The notes under the pieces are model-generated. The model saw only the letters and a list, made by a program, of their open reading frames with translations. It was not told where the DNA came from and did not search any database. A stretch of DNA of 64,000 bases, from positions 5,456,001-5,520,000 of the forward strand of contig NZ_CP047020.1 in NCBI RefSeq assembly GCF_009796285.1, given 5' to 3'. Made by a program: the position numbers and the translations under genes. Below, in pieces: positions 17,016 to 25,520 of this stretch (the stretch's first letter is position 1; each line of letters opens with the position of its first letter). Origin of the DNA: Streptomyces broussonetiae (GTDB taxonomy: Bacteria; Actinomycetota; Actinomycetes; Streptomycetales; Streptomycetaceae).

Positions 17016-17031
17016 TGCGAAACTTTTCACA
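17016..17031. promoter_or_regulatory. Rex-like operator at the resA start
   Basis: TGCGA-N6-TCACA differs at one position from the Rex consensus TGTGA-N6-TCACA. It abuts the resA start codon (ATG at 17031). Rex is the NADH/NAD+-sensing repressor of respiratory genes in Streptomyces. The position is unusual unless the transcript has a very short leader. Confidence 0.45.
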
Positions 17032-17621
17032 TGAGTACCCGTAGCCGCGCCGTCCTGCTCAGTGCCGTGGCCGCCGTCGCGGCCCTGACCCTGTCCGCGT
17101 GCGGTAAGGGCGGCACCTCCGGCGGCGGTGGCAACACCAACTTCGTCACCGGCCACAACGGCATCGACACCGCGCCCGAGGGCAGGCGCGAGGCCGCTCC
17201 GGTCCTGTCCGGCAAGACCATCGACGGCAAGACCCTCGACGTCGCCTCCTTCAAGGGCCAGGTCGTCGTCGTCAACGTCTGGGGCTCGTGGTGCAGCCCG
17301 TGCCGGGAAGAGGCTCAGTACTTCGCGAAGGTGGCCCAGCAGTACGAGGGCAAGGGCGTGCAGTTCGTCGGGATCAACACCCGCGACACCAGCACCACGC
17401 CCGCGGTGAACTTCGAGAAGGAGCACGGGATCAGCTACCCGAGCCTGTACGACCCGACGGGCAAGCTGATGCTCCGCTTCAAGAAGGGCACGCTCAACCC
17501 GCAGCTGATCCCCTCCACGCTCGTCATCGACAGGCAGGGAAAGGTCGCCGCGCGGGCTCTGGAGGCGCTCGACGACACCGCCCTGCTCAAGATGCTCAAG
17601 CCGGTCCTCGCGGAGAAGTGA
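17031..17621 (+). CDS. resA: ResA-like thioredoxin lipoprotein for cytochrome c maturation
   Basis: A 196-residue protein with a signal peptide and the lipobox LSAC (Cys24). The thioredoxin-like domain has the active site WCSPC (Cys88, Cys91) and the conserved Glu/Phe-rich region of the ResA/TlpA family (VQFVGINTRD, PSTLVIDRQGKV). ResA reduces the haem-binding cysteines of apocytochrome c on the outer face of the membrane, using electrons passed by CcdA. It is the first gene of a four-gene operon; ccdA starts two bases after its stop. Confidence 0.93.
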   Translation: MSTRSRAVLLSAVAAVAALTLSACGKGGTSGGGGNTNFVTGHNGIDTAPEGRREAAPVLSGKTIDGKTLDVASFKGQVVVVNVWGSWCSPCREEAQYFAKVAQQYEGKGVQFVGINTRDTSTTPAVNFEKEHGISYPSLYDPTGKLMLRFKKGTLNPQLIPSTLVIDRQGKVAARALEALDDTALLKMLKPVLAEK

Positions 17622-17622
17622 C

Positions 17623-18393
17623 GTGAGCGCCCTCGTGACGCTGGCCGCGACGGGCCAGAACCAGACCGTGCTGCACGGCGCGTTGCTCGTCGCCGCGCCG
17701 GTGGCCCTGCTCGGCGGTCTCATCTCCTTCTTCTCCCCGTGCGTGCTGCCGCTGGTCCCCGGCTATCTCTCCTACGTCACCGGCGTGGCGGGCACCGACC
17801 TGGCCGAGGCCCGGCGGGGACGGATGGTCGCCGGTGCCTCCCTGTTCGTGCTCGGCTTCAGTGCCGTGTTCATCTCCAGCGGGGCGCTGTTCGGCTACTT
17901 CGGCTCGACCCTGCAGGAGTACAAGGACGTCCTGTCCAAGGTGCTCGGCGTACTCATGGTCCTCATGGGCGTGTTCTTCATGGGACTGATGCCCTGGCTC
18001 ACCCAGCGCGAGTTCCGCTTCCACAAGCGGCCCAGCACCGGCCTGGCGGGCGCGCCCGTCATAGGCGCCCTCTTCGGCATCGGCTGGACCCCCTGTCTCG
18101 GCCCGACCCTGTCGTCGGTGAACCTCCTTGCCTGGAACGAGTCGAGTGCCGGGCGCGGCGCCCTGCTGACGGTCGTGTACTGCCTCGGCCTCGGCGTCCC
18201 CTTCGTCCTCACCGCGGTCGCCTTCCGCAAGGCGCTCGGTGCCTTCGGCTGGGTCAAGGGCCACTATGTGTGGGTGATGCGCATCGGCGGCACGATGATG
18301 ATCGTGACCGGCGTGCTCCTGCTGACCGGCGCCTGGGACAGCCTTGTGCAGCAGATGCAGACCTGGTCCAACGGCTTCACTGTGGGGATCTGA
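17623..18393 (+). CDS. ccdA: CcdA-type cytochrome c biogenesis protein (thiol electron carrier)
   Basis: A 256-residue protein with six predicted helices, starting at the GTG at 17623. The two redox cysteines of the DsbD/CcdA family are in FFSPCVLPLVPGY and GWTPCLGPTL. It moves reducing equivalents from cytoplasmic thioredoxin to ResA across the membrane. It lies between resA and resB with almost no spacing, so the four genes are one transcript. Confidence 0.93.
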   Translation: MSALVTLAATGQNQTVLHGALLVAAPVALLGGLISFFSPCVLPLVPGYLSYVTGVAGTDLAEARRGRMVAGASLFVLGFSAVFISSGALFGYFGSTLQEYKDVLSKVLGVLMVLMGVFFMGLMPWLTQREFRFHKRPSTGLAGAPVIGALFGIGWTPCLGPTLSSVNLLAWNESSAGRGALLTVVYCLGLGVPFVLTAVAFRKALGAFGWVKGHYVWVMRIGGTMMIVTGVLLLTGAWDSLVQQMQTWSNGFTVGI

Positions 18394-18396
18394 TCG

Positions 18397-20097
18397 ATGA
18401 CCAAGACCGCAACCGACACGAGCCAGGACCAGGAGGACCTCGGCGAGGCCGGCTCTCAGCTGTCCACCGCGCCCAAGGAGGAACTGGCGAGCCTGCCCGG
18501 CCTCGGCGTCATCGGCTGGATCCGCTGGTTCTGGCGGCAGCTGACGTCCATGCGGGTCGCGCTGCTGCTGCTCCTGCTGCTCTCGCTCGGCGCGATCCCG
18601 GGCTCGCTGATCCCGCAGAGCGGCGCCGACATCAACAAGGTCGACGACTTCCGCAAGGCGCACACCACGCTCGCGCCGGTCTACGACAAGCTCGGCCTGT
18701 TCCACGTCTACAGCTCGGTGTGGTTCTCCGCGATCTACATCCTGCTGTTCGTCTCCCTCATCGGCTGCATCATCCCGCGCACCTGGCAGTTCGTCGGCCA
18801 GCTGCGCGGTCGCCCGCCGGCCGCGCCCAAGCGGCTGACCCGGCTGCCCGCGTACACCACGTGGCGCACGGAGGCCGACCCGGAGCAGGTGCGCGAGGCC
18901 GCGCTGGCGCTGCTGAAGAAGCGCCGCTTTCGCGCGCACGTCGCCGGTGACGCCGTCGCCGCGGAGAAGGGCTATCTGCGCGAACTGGGCAACCTGGCCT
19001 TCCACCTCGCCCTGATCGTGCTGCTGATCTCCTTCGCCTGGGGCCAGCTGTACAAGTCCGACGGCACCAAGCTGGTGGTCGAGGGCGACGGATTCTCCAA
19101 CTCGATCCTGCAGTACGACGACTTCAAGTCCGGCAGCCTGTTCAGCAACGACGACCTGGTGCCGTTCAGCTTCAACCTGAAGCAGTTCAGGGGGACCTAC
19201 GAGCTGACCGGCCCCAACAAGGGCACACCGCGCACCTACCAGGCGAAGATCGACTACAGCCAGGGTGCGTTCGGCAAGGACACGCCGACCACCATCAAGG
19301 TCAACGAGCCGCTGCACATCGGCGACGCCAAGGTCTACCTCGTCAGCCACGGCTACGCGCCCGTCATCACCGTCCGCGACGGCAAGGGCAACGTGGTCTA
19401 CCACGACGCCGTGCCGCTGCTGCCGCTCGACGGCAACGTCACCTCCAACGGCGTGATCAAGGTGATGGACGGCTACAAGAACGCGCAGGGCAAGTCGGAG
19501 CAGCTCGGCTTCCAGGCCTTCTTCGTGCCGACCTTCGACCCGAAGAGCGGCACGATGCTCTCCGCGTTCCCGGCGCTGCTGAACCCGCTGCTCGCGGTGA
19601 ACGCGTACCACGGCGACCTCGGCGTGGACTCGGGCATCCCGCAGAGCGTGTACCAGCTCGACAAGACGCACATGCAGGCGTTCAAGGACGGCAAGGGCCA
19701 GCTGCTGAAGAAGCTCCTGCAGCCGGGCGACACCCTCACGCTGCCGAACGGCGCCGGGTCGGTCACCTTCGAGAAGGACGTCAAGCAGTGGGCCGGCTTC
19801 GAGATCGTCCAGGAGCCCGGCAGCGCCTGGGCGCTCGGCGGTGCCGTCACGGCGATCTTCGGTCTGGCCGCGTCCCTGTTCATCCAGCGGCGCCGGGTGT
19901 GGGTCCGCGCGGTGCGCGGCGCCGACGGCGTGACGGTCGTCGAGATGGCCGGGCTCGGGCGCAGCGAGTCCGCCAAGGTGCCCGATGAACTGGGCGACCT
20001 CGCCGGAACCCTCTACGACCAGGCGCCGGGGACCCCCGACGCCGACGACGAATCCACCGAATCTTCCGTCGTACCTGCCGAAGGGGCTGAGAAGTGA
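18397..20097 (+). CDS. resB: ResB/Ccs1 cytochrome c biogenesis protein
   Basis: A 566-residue protein. Three hydrophobic helices lie near the N-terminus (about residues 45-70, 105-130 and 205-222). A large extracytoplasmic domain follows, then a final helix near 485-505 and an acidic cytoplasmic tail. This is the ResB (Ccs1) architecture of system II. With ResC it exports haem and attaches it to apocytochrome c. The stop overlaps the resC start by four bases. Confidence 0.92.
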   Translation: MTKTATDTSQDQEDLGEAGSQLSTAPKEELASLPGLGVIGWIRWFWRQLTSMRVALLLLLLLSLGAIPGSLIPQSGADINKVDDFRKAHTTLAPVYDKLGLFHVYSSVWFSAIYILLFVSLIGCIIPRTWQFVGQLRGRPPAAPKRLTRLPAYTTWRTEADPEQVREAALALLKKRRFRAHVAGDAVAAEKGYLRELGNLAFHLALIVLLISFAWGQLYKSDGTKLVVEGDGFSNSILQYDDFKSGSLFSNDDLVPFSFNLKQFRGTYELTGPNKGTPRTYQAKIDYSQGAFGKDTPTTIKVNEPLHIGDAKVYLVSHGYAPVITVRDGKGNVVYHDAVPLLPLDGNVTSNGVIKVMDGYKNAQGKSEQLGFQAFFVPTFDPKSGTMLSAFPALLNPLLAVNAYHGDLGVDSGIPQSVYQLDKTHMQAFKDGKGQLLKKLLQPGDTLTLPNGAGSVTFEKDVKQWAGFEIVQEPGSAWALGGAVTAIFGLAASLFIQRRRVWVRAVRGADGVTVVEMAGLGRSESAKVPDELGDLAGTLYDQAPGTPDADDESTESSVVPAEGAEK

Positions 20098-21176
20098 CTC
20101 TCGCCGCCGCAACCAACGAACACCTGGCGAGTATCAGCAACACACTGATCTACTCGTCCATGGCCGTCTACACCCTGGCCTTCTTCACCTACATCCTCGA
20201 ATGGATCTTCGGCAGCCGCAGCAAGGTCGCCCGTACGGCCAACGCGCTGACCGCCGGCGGCGAGGCGAAGGCGAGCGCTCCCGCCGTCGCCGTCAAGCAG
20301 GCCGGCGGCACCGCCGTACTGGAGCGGCCGAAGGTCGTCGTGCGCTCGGCGTCCGGCGCCCGGGACGTGCCGGACGGCCCCGGCGCGCACGGCGGTGACG
20401 CCCAGGGCGACCTGTTCGGCCGGATCGCCGTCTCCCTCACGGTGGTCGCGTTCCTGGTGGAGCTGGGCGGCGTCGTCGCCCGCGCGGCCTCCGTGGAGCG
20501 TGCCCCGTGGGGCAACATGTACGAGTTCAACATCACCTTCTCCACCGTCGCCATCGGGGTGTACCTCGGGCTGCTGGCGCTGAAGAAGAACGTGCGCTGG
20601 CTCGGGCTGTTCCTGGTCACCGCGGTCCTGCTCGACCTCGGCCTCGCGGTCACCGTCCTGTACACGGCGAGCGACCAGCTGGTCCCGGCGCTGCACTCGT
20701 ACTGGCTCTACATCCACGTCTCCACCGCCATCTTCTGCGGCGCGGTCTTCTACGTGGGCGCGGTCACCACGATCCTGTACCTCTTCAAGGACTCCTACGA
20801 GACCAAGCTCCAGAGCGGCGGCAAGCCGGGCGCCTTCGCGACCTCGGTCCTGGAGCGCCTGCCCGCCTCGGCCTCGCTGGACAAGTTCGCCTACCGGATC
20901 AACGCGGCCGTCTTCCCGCTGTGGACGTTCACGATCATCGCGGGCGCGATCTGGGCGGGCGACGCCTGGGGCCGCTACTGGAACTGGGACCCCAAGGAGA
21001 CCTGGTCCTTCATCACCTGGGTGGCCTACGCCTGCTACCTGCACGCGCGCGCGACGGCCGGCTGGAAGGGCCGCAAGGCCGCCTACCTGGCGATGATCGC
21101 CTTCGGCTGCTGGCTGTTCAACTACTACGGCGTCAACATCTTCGTCAGCGGCAAGCACTCCTACGCGGGCGTGTAA
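20094..21176 (+). CDS. resC: ResC/CcsA haem-handling protein of cytochrome c synthase
   Basis: A 360-residue protein starting at the GTG at 20094 in a GTGA overlap with resB. It has about eight helices and the WWD-type haem-binding loop (WGRYWNWDPKETWSFITW) with flanking histidines, diagnostic of CcsA/CcmC proteins. An inserted hydrophilic loop (about residues 40-100) is rich in Gly and Ala. It forms the haem lyase with ResB. A strong terminator hairpin follows. Confidence 0.94.
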   Translation: MTLAAATNEHLASISNTLIYSSMAVYTLAFFTYILEWIFGSRSKVARTANALTAGGEAKASAPAVAVKQAGGTAVLERPKVVVRSASGARDVPDGPGAHGGDAQGDLFGRIAVSLTVVAFLVELGGVVARAASVERAPWGNMYEFNITFSTVAIGVYLGLLALKKNVRWLGLFLVTAVLLDLGLAVTVLYTASDQLVPALHSYWLYIHVSTAIFCGAVFYVGAVTTILYLFKDSYETKLQSGGKPGAFATSVLERLPASASLDKFAYRINAAVFPLWTFTIIAGAIWAGDAWGRYWNWDPKETWSFITWVAYACYLHARATAGWKGRKAAYLAMIAFGCWLFNYYGVNIFVSGKHSYAGV

Positions 21177-21190
21177 GTACCGTCGCCGCA

Positions 21191-21230
21191 AAGGCCGGTT
21201 CCTGTGACACGGGTCATGGGAACCGGCCTT
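21191..21230 (+). terminator. terminator hairpin after resC
   Basis: A perfect 12-bp stem (AAGGCCGGTTCC with GGAACCGGCCTT) around a 16-base loop, starting 15 bp after the resC stop and followed by a pyrimidine-rich run (cgtccttccc). Confidence 0.8.
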
Positions 21231-21305
21231 CGTCCTTCCCCGCGAGGAGCCGGTCGGCGGCCGTGACCGGGTGCGTTTCCCCGGGCGGGGGAGCAGGCTG
21301 GTGTC

Positions 21306-21710
21306 ATGAGCGGTTCCATCGCACAGGGCACCGGCCGGACCCGGGGGAACGCGCACATACTCCACTTCCTGGTGCGGCTCCCGCGGTCCATGGAAGACGT
21401 CTGGCCGGCGGTGGCCACCCCCGAGGGGCTCGGCGCGTGGTGCACCGCCGTCGAGGTGCTGCAGCCCCGCCTCGACGGCGTGGTCGTCCTGCGGGAGCTG
21501 GGCTCCGGGCGGGTCACGGCCTGGGACGTGGACCGGGTCGCCGAGTACTCCCTCGAGGGCGGCGGGCGGATCCGGTTCCATCTGGAGCGGGACGGGGACG
21601 CGGCGAGCGTGCTGCGCTTCACCCGGGAGTTCCGGGGCGAGGCCGAGTCGGAGTCCGGCTGGCGCACCAGATTCGAGCGACTGATCGAATACATAGGGCG
21701 GCATTCCTAG
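21306..21710 (+). CDS. SRPBCC-family protein (AHSA1/polyketide cyclase-like)
   Basis: A 134-residue protein. The pattern LHFLVRLPRSMEDVWPAVAT followed by EGLGAWC matches the start of START/SRPBCC helix-grip proteins of the AHSA1 type. The later strands (RFHLERDGDAASVLRFTREF) and the C-terminal helix (RFERLIEYIG) fit too. These are small ligand-binding or chaperone-activating proteins; nothing indicates the ligand. The 3' end overlaps the convergent receptor gene by four bases. Confidence 0.8.
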   Translation: MSGSIAQGTGRTRGNAHILHFLVRLPRSMEDVWPAVATPEGLGAWCTAVEVLQPRLDGVVVLRELGSGRVTAWDVDRVAEYSLEGGGRIRFHLERDGDAASVLRFTREFRGEAESESGWRTRFERLIEYIGRHS

Positions 21711-23275
21711 GCCGGCGGCAGACACTCCTGCGACGGCGGCTTCCCCTCCGGCCAGGCGATCCGCACGAAGCGCGAGCCGCCCTGCGGGGTCAGCTCGACG
21801 ATCGGCACGGCCTTGTCGTACGGGTTGCCGTGCGCGTCCAGGCAGATCCAGCCGCTCGCCCCGTTGACCCGCAGTGACTTCCCCTTGACCTGCGGCCACT
21901 GCAGTCCCACGTCCGCCAGCGCCGGAATCGTCCTGCCGGGCGGCACCGCCTCGCGGATGCCGTGCACGGCCAGCCGCAGGGCGTCGTAGCCGATGATCAG
22001 CTGTCCGTCGTCCAGGGCGATCGAGCCGATCGGGCCAACCGGCGCCCGCGAGGCGGTCGTCAGCAGGGTCTGCAGCGTGGCGAAGTCCGCCGCCGAGCCG
22101 CCCGTCGCCGGCGGGTTGTTCCTCACCCAGGCGTCCGGGTGGGCGAGGGAGGTGTAGAGCACGGAGAGGTTGTGCCGCAGGGCGTCGCGGTTCAGGTCCT
22201 TCTCGTAGGTCAGGTAGGAGGCCTCGTCGCCGGTGAGCACGGTGAACTTCCGGTCCTGGCAGCCGCGGGCGCCGAGCGCGTTGATGAACTGCCGGAGCTG
22301 CACGTGCCGACCCGCGAACAGGATCGTGTCGGTCCCCGGGTCGGTGTCGCACACCAGGTTCGTGATCTGCCGGAAGGTGTTCGGGGTCGTGCCCTCCTGG
22401 CTGCGGTCGTCCGGCGGGGTGAACGGCTGCGGCTCGTACCGCGAGCCCTTGAGCAGCGCCGAGAACGACTGCTGGAGCGTGAGCGTGTACGGGTCGCCGG
22501 GCTTGTCGTACACCAGCAGCGCCCTGCCCTGCTTCAGCTGCGCGAACTTGGTGATGGCGCGGGCCTCGTCGGTGTTGGTCGGCGCCACCCGGGCCAGCCC
22601 GGGGTAGGGGTCGGGGTTCTTGCCGCCCTGGCCGTTGGCGAGGTCGTCGGCGGTGATGGAGGAGCCGATCACCGGGATGTGCAGCCTGGTCAGGGCGGCG
22701 ACGGCCGCCTTGTTGGCATCGGTGCTCTGCCCGATGCCGGCGACCGCGCGCAGCGTGTCCGCGGTCGTCGTCATCCGGTCCAGCTGGTCCACCGTCTGCT
22801 GCCAGTACGTGCCGGTCGCCCCGGGGTTGGCGAGCACCAGCCGGATCTGCGGCGTCTGGCCGTTGGCGTCGTGGTTGGCCTGGTACTGCGCCAGATAGGC
22901 GCCCTGGAGCTGGTGCTGGATGTCGTTGAGCATCGTCTCGGAGGTGGAGGTGTACGGCAGCATCAGCGCGACCGTCACATAACTCCCGGGCTTCAGACGG
23001 GCGTTCTCCCGCGCGATCGCCTGCACGGCGTCGGCCAGCCGCTCCTGCCCGAAGTCGTACGGCCCCGGTCCGCTCGCCACGCCCACGCACTCGGCGCTGC
23101 CCTGCGGCCGGGACACCCCGGGCGCGCAGGAGCGGTTGTCGTGGGTGAGGGTGCGCACCGCGAACACCAGGCCGGTCACCAGGGCCGCCGTCAGCAGCAG
23201 GGCCAGATAGCGGCGCAGCGGGATCTCCCACACGCCCTCGCGCAACCACGTGCCCATCCCCCTGCGCGCCATCAC
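21707..23275 (-). CDS. membrane-anchored periplasmic-binding-protein-like receptor
   Basis: A 522-residue protein starting at the GTG at 23275 in a four-base overlap with the ATPase gene upstream. One N-terminal membrane helix (about 20-40) precedes a long extracellular region. That region resembles type I periplasmic binding proteins (branched-chain amino acid/receptor family): VALMLPYTSTSE, YWQQTVDQLDRMTTTADTL, a central GIGQSTDANKAAVAAL and IPVIGSSITADDL. No transporter genes are nearby. Coupling to a cytoplasmic ATPase suggests a sensor rather than an uptake component. Confidence 0.8.
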   Translation of the reverse strand: MMARRGMGTWLREGVWEIPLRRYLALLLTAALVTGLVFAVRTLTHDNRSCAPGVSRPQGSAECVGVASGPGPYDFGQERLADAVQAIARENARLKPGSYVTVALMLPYTSTSETMLNDIQHQLQGAYLAQYQANHDANGQTPQIRLVLANPGATGTYWQQTVDQLDRMTTTADTLRAVAGIGQSTDANKAAVAALTRLHIPVIGSSITADDLANGQGGKNPDPYPGLARVAPTNTDEARAITKFAQLKQGRALLVYDKPGDPYTLTLQQSFSALLKGSRYEPQPFTPPDDRSQEGTTPNTFRQITNLVCDTDPGTDTILFAGRHVQLRQFINALGARGCQDRKFTVLTGDEASYLTYEKDLNRDALRHNLSVLYTSLAHPDAWVRNNPPATGGSAADFATLQTLLTTASRAPVGPIGSIALDDGQLIIGYDALRLAVHGIREAVPPGRTIPALADVGLQWPQVKGKSLRVNGASGWICLDAHGNPYDKAVPIVELTPQGGSRFVRIAWPEGKPPSQECLPPA

Positions 23276-25404
23276 GCCTCCCCGCTCCCGTCGCCCGGGC
23301 CGTCGTCGCTGTCGCCGGTGCCGTCGTCAGGGGCGCCGGGGTCGTCGGAGTCCTCGGGGCCGGTCAGCGGACGCCCGGCGAGCGCCGCCGCCGGCCAGTC
23401 CCGGGAGGCCCGCCACAGCAGCGCGCCCGCCGCCGGCCGCAGGTTGGACAGCTGCTCCAGCTCGAAGCGGAGCCGGTCGCACACCTGCGGATCGGGCAGC
23501 ACCAGCGGATCCGCCAGCTGCCACACCGCGTGCAGCAACCGCCGTATCCGTAGGTGCAGGACGGCGTCCACGCCCTCCGGTACGGCGTGCGCGGCGTCCG
23601 TGCGGCCGAGGGCCACCGCCGTGCGCCGGTCGCCGCGGCCGGTGAAGTCACGGCCCTCGGCGTCGTGCGCGTGGAAGTAGGGTGCGGACGCCACGAAGCG
23701 CAGGGTGCGCAGCCAGGCGCGGGTGTCCGCGGTGGCGAAGGTGTCGCGCAGTTCGGTGACCGCGGACTGTGAGTCGCCGAGGGCGAGTTCGTGGTGCAGC
23801 CGGTAGCGGGCGTGTTCGGGCGCGGTGTAGTGGGCGACCATCGTCTCGTGCGCCGTACGCCAGGACGCGTGATCGGCGTCGAGGAGATGCAGCCGGAGCA
23901 GCAGCAGGGTGCGGACGAACCGGTCCCCGACGAACCGGCCCGGCACGGCCGGCAGCCCCTCAGCGGCCAGCAGCGTCCGCAGCTCCCGTACGCTCGCCGG
24001 TCCGAAGGTGTCCGGCAGCAGCGCCGCGGCCAGCGCGCTGGCCGAGCCGTGGTCGTGGGCGGCGGCCAGTACGGTCAGCTCCGCGAGGTGCTCGGCCGGC
24101 ACCAGCCGGTCCAGCAGCGCCTCGTAGGCGGGCACGGCGGGCAGGTCCTCGGCGGGCCGTACCGGTGCGGTGAGCAGCTCGCCCAGCGAGGACGCCCCGG
24201 GCAGGTTCTGCGCGGCCGACTCGGCGAGCAGCGCGATGCCCAGTGGGTTGCCGCCGGTCAACCGGTGTACGGCGTGCGGCAGATGGGGTGGCACCGGCAG
24301 GTCCCCGCACACCGAGCCGACGATGTGCAGGGTGTCGTCCGCGCTCAGCGGCGCCAGCGCCACCAGCAGCGCCCGCGAGGAGGGCGCCGCGTTCGGCGTC
24401 CAGTCCGTGCGCCGGGTCACCTCCGCCAGCTCCCGCCGGGCCGCGCTGCGCAGCTCCTCGCGGCCCTCGCCGCGCCGGGCCGCGACGAACGCCACCTGGT
24501 CGGACAGGCCCTCGGCCCGGTCGCGCAGCACGGCGGCCACGAGTCCCGGGCCGGGCGCCGACTGCGCGTTGTCGAGCAGCACCAGCGGGCGGCCCAGGCG
24601 CTGCATCCGCGGCAGCACCCCGGTGTAGGCCTCCGTCAGGTCGGCCAGCAGTGCCCGCACCAGATACCGCTCGGCGTGCTCCCGGGCGGGACCGCCCTCG
24701 CGGAAGTGCCGGGAGAGCAGGATCAGTCCGCGCTGCGCGTGTCCGCCCGCGTTCGGGTACGTCCGGTACCACTCGGACGCCTTCTGGTGGCGCCGGCCGG
24801 TGAACCCCTCGGCGATCGACTCCAGGGTCGCCTCGATCGCGCCCGACACCAGCGGGCCGGTGCCGGTGGCCGCGGAGACCACCTTGGCCGCCACCTTGCC
24901 GGCCCAGCGCCCGGCGAACCCGCCGAACCGCGAGCCGCTCTCGTTCAGCAGCAGGATCCGCTCCACCTCCCGGCGGATCCGTTCCGAGTCGGCGTCGCCC
25001 CAGCCGCCTGCCGCCACCGCGACCAGACCCGCCATCAGCCGCGGGAAGGTGATCCGGCGGGCGCCGGTCACGGGCTCCGCGAGCTGCTCGGCGATCACCA
25101 GCAGCGCCTGGGTGAGCGGTGACCAGGACTCGGCGGGCCGGTCCACGGGCGGCCGGGCGAACTGCTCCTCCGCACAGTCGGCCAGCGCGACCGGGGTGTG
25201 TCCCTGGTAGGCGTCGCGCAGTTCGCCGAGTACCGCGCTCTTGCCCAGGCCCCGGGCGCCGGTCAGCACGACGAAGGGCGGCTCGGCCGGGTGCTCCAGG
25301 AGGCCGGCCCGGTGGTGGTGGGGGCGCAGGCCGATCAGCCGTGGGGCGAGACCGGCGGGTTCCACGTCGAACAGCGCCCCGCGTCCGTGCAACCGTCTGC
25401 CCAC
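23272..25404 (-). CDS. large P-loop ATPase (STAND/AAA-like) coupled to the receptor
   Basis: A 710-residue protein starting at the GTG at 25404 (GGGGGG upstream). Walker A is GARGLGKS (residues 49-56) and a Walker B-like RPLVLLDN lies near 275. NPLGIALLAE in a later helical region recalls the helical domains of signalling ATPases. The second half is Leu/Ala-rich helices, and the C-terminus is an acidic Asp/Gly tail. There is no signal peptide and no clear membrane helix. The downstream receptor gene begins inside its stop. The function is unknown; the pair looks like an outside-in signalling or transport-control module. Confidence 0.75.
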   Translation of the reverse strand: MGRRLHGRGALFDVEPAGLAPRLIGLRPHHHRAGLLEHPAEPPFVVLTGARGLGKSAVLGELRDAYQGHTPVALADCAEEQFARPPVDRPAESWSPLTQALLVIAEQLAEPVTGARRITFPRLMAGLVAVAAGGWGDADSERIRREVERILLLNESGSRFGGFAGRWAGKVAAKVVSAATGTGPLVSGAIEATLESIAEGFTGRRHQKASEWYRTYPNAGGHAQRGLILLSRHFREGGPAREHAERYLVRALLADLTEAYTGVLPRMQRLGRPLVLLDNAQSAPGPGLVAAVLRDRAEGLSDQVAFVAARRGEGREELRSAARRELAEVTRRTDWTPNAAPSSRALLVALAPLSADDTLHIVGSVCGDLPVPPHLPHAVHRLTGGNPLGIALLAESAAQNLPGASSLGELLTAPVRPAEDLPAVPAYEALLDRLVPAEHLAELTVLAAAHDHGSASALAAALLPDTFGPASVRELRTLLAAEGLPAVPGRFVGDRFVRTLLLLRLHLLDADHASWRTAHETMVAHYTAPEHARYRLHHELALGDSQSAVTELRDTFATADTRAWLRTLRFVASAPYFHAHDAEGRDFTGRGDRRTAVALGRTDAAHAVPEGVDAVLHLRIRRLLHAVWQLADPLVLPDPQVCDRLRFELEQLSNLRPAAGALLWRASRDWPAAALAGRPLTGPEDSDDPGAPDDGTGDSDDGPGDGSGEA

Positions 25405-25520
25405 CCGATCGCCCCCCTCAACGACCGCCCCCTCAACAGCAGTGTAAGAAGGGGGAGTTGCTTCGGGCCAGGGCCAGTGGTGTCCGTTGGGTTACGAAAA
25501 GCGGCGATGTCTGTTCCGGG

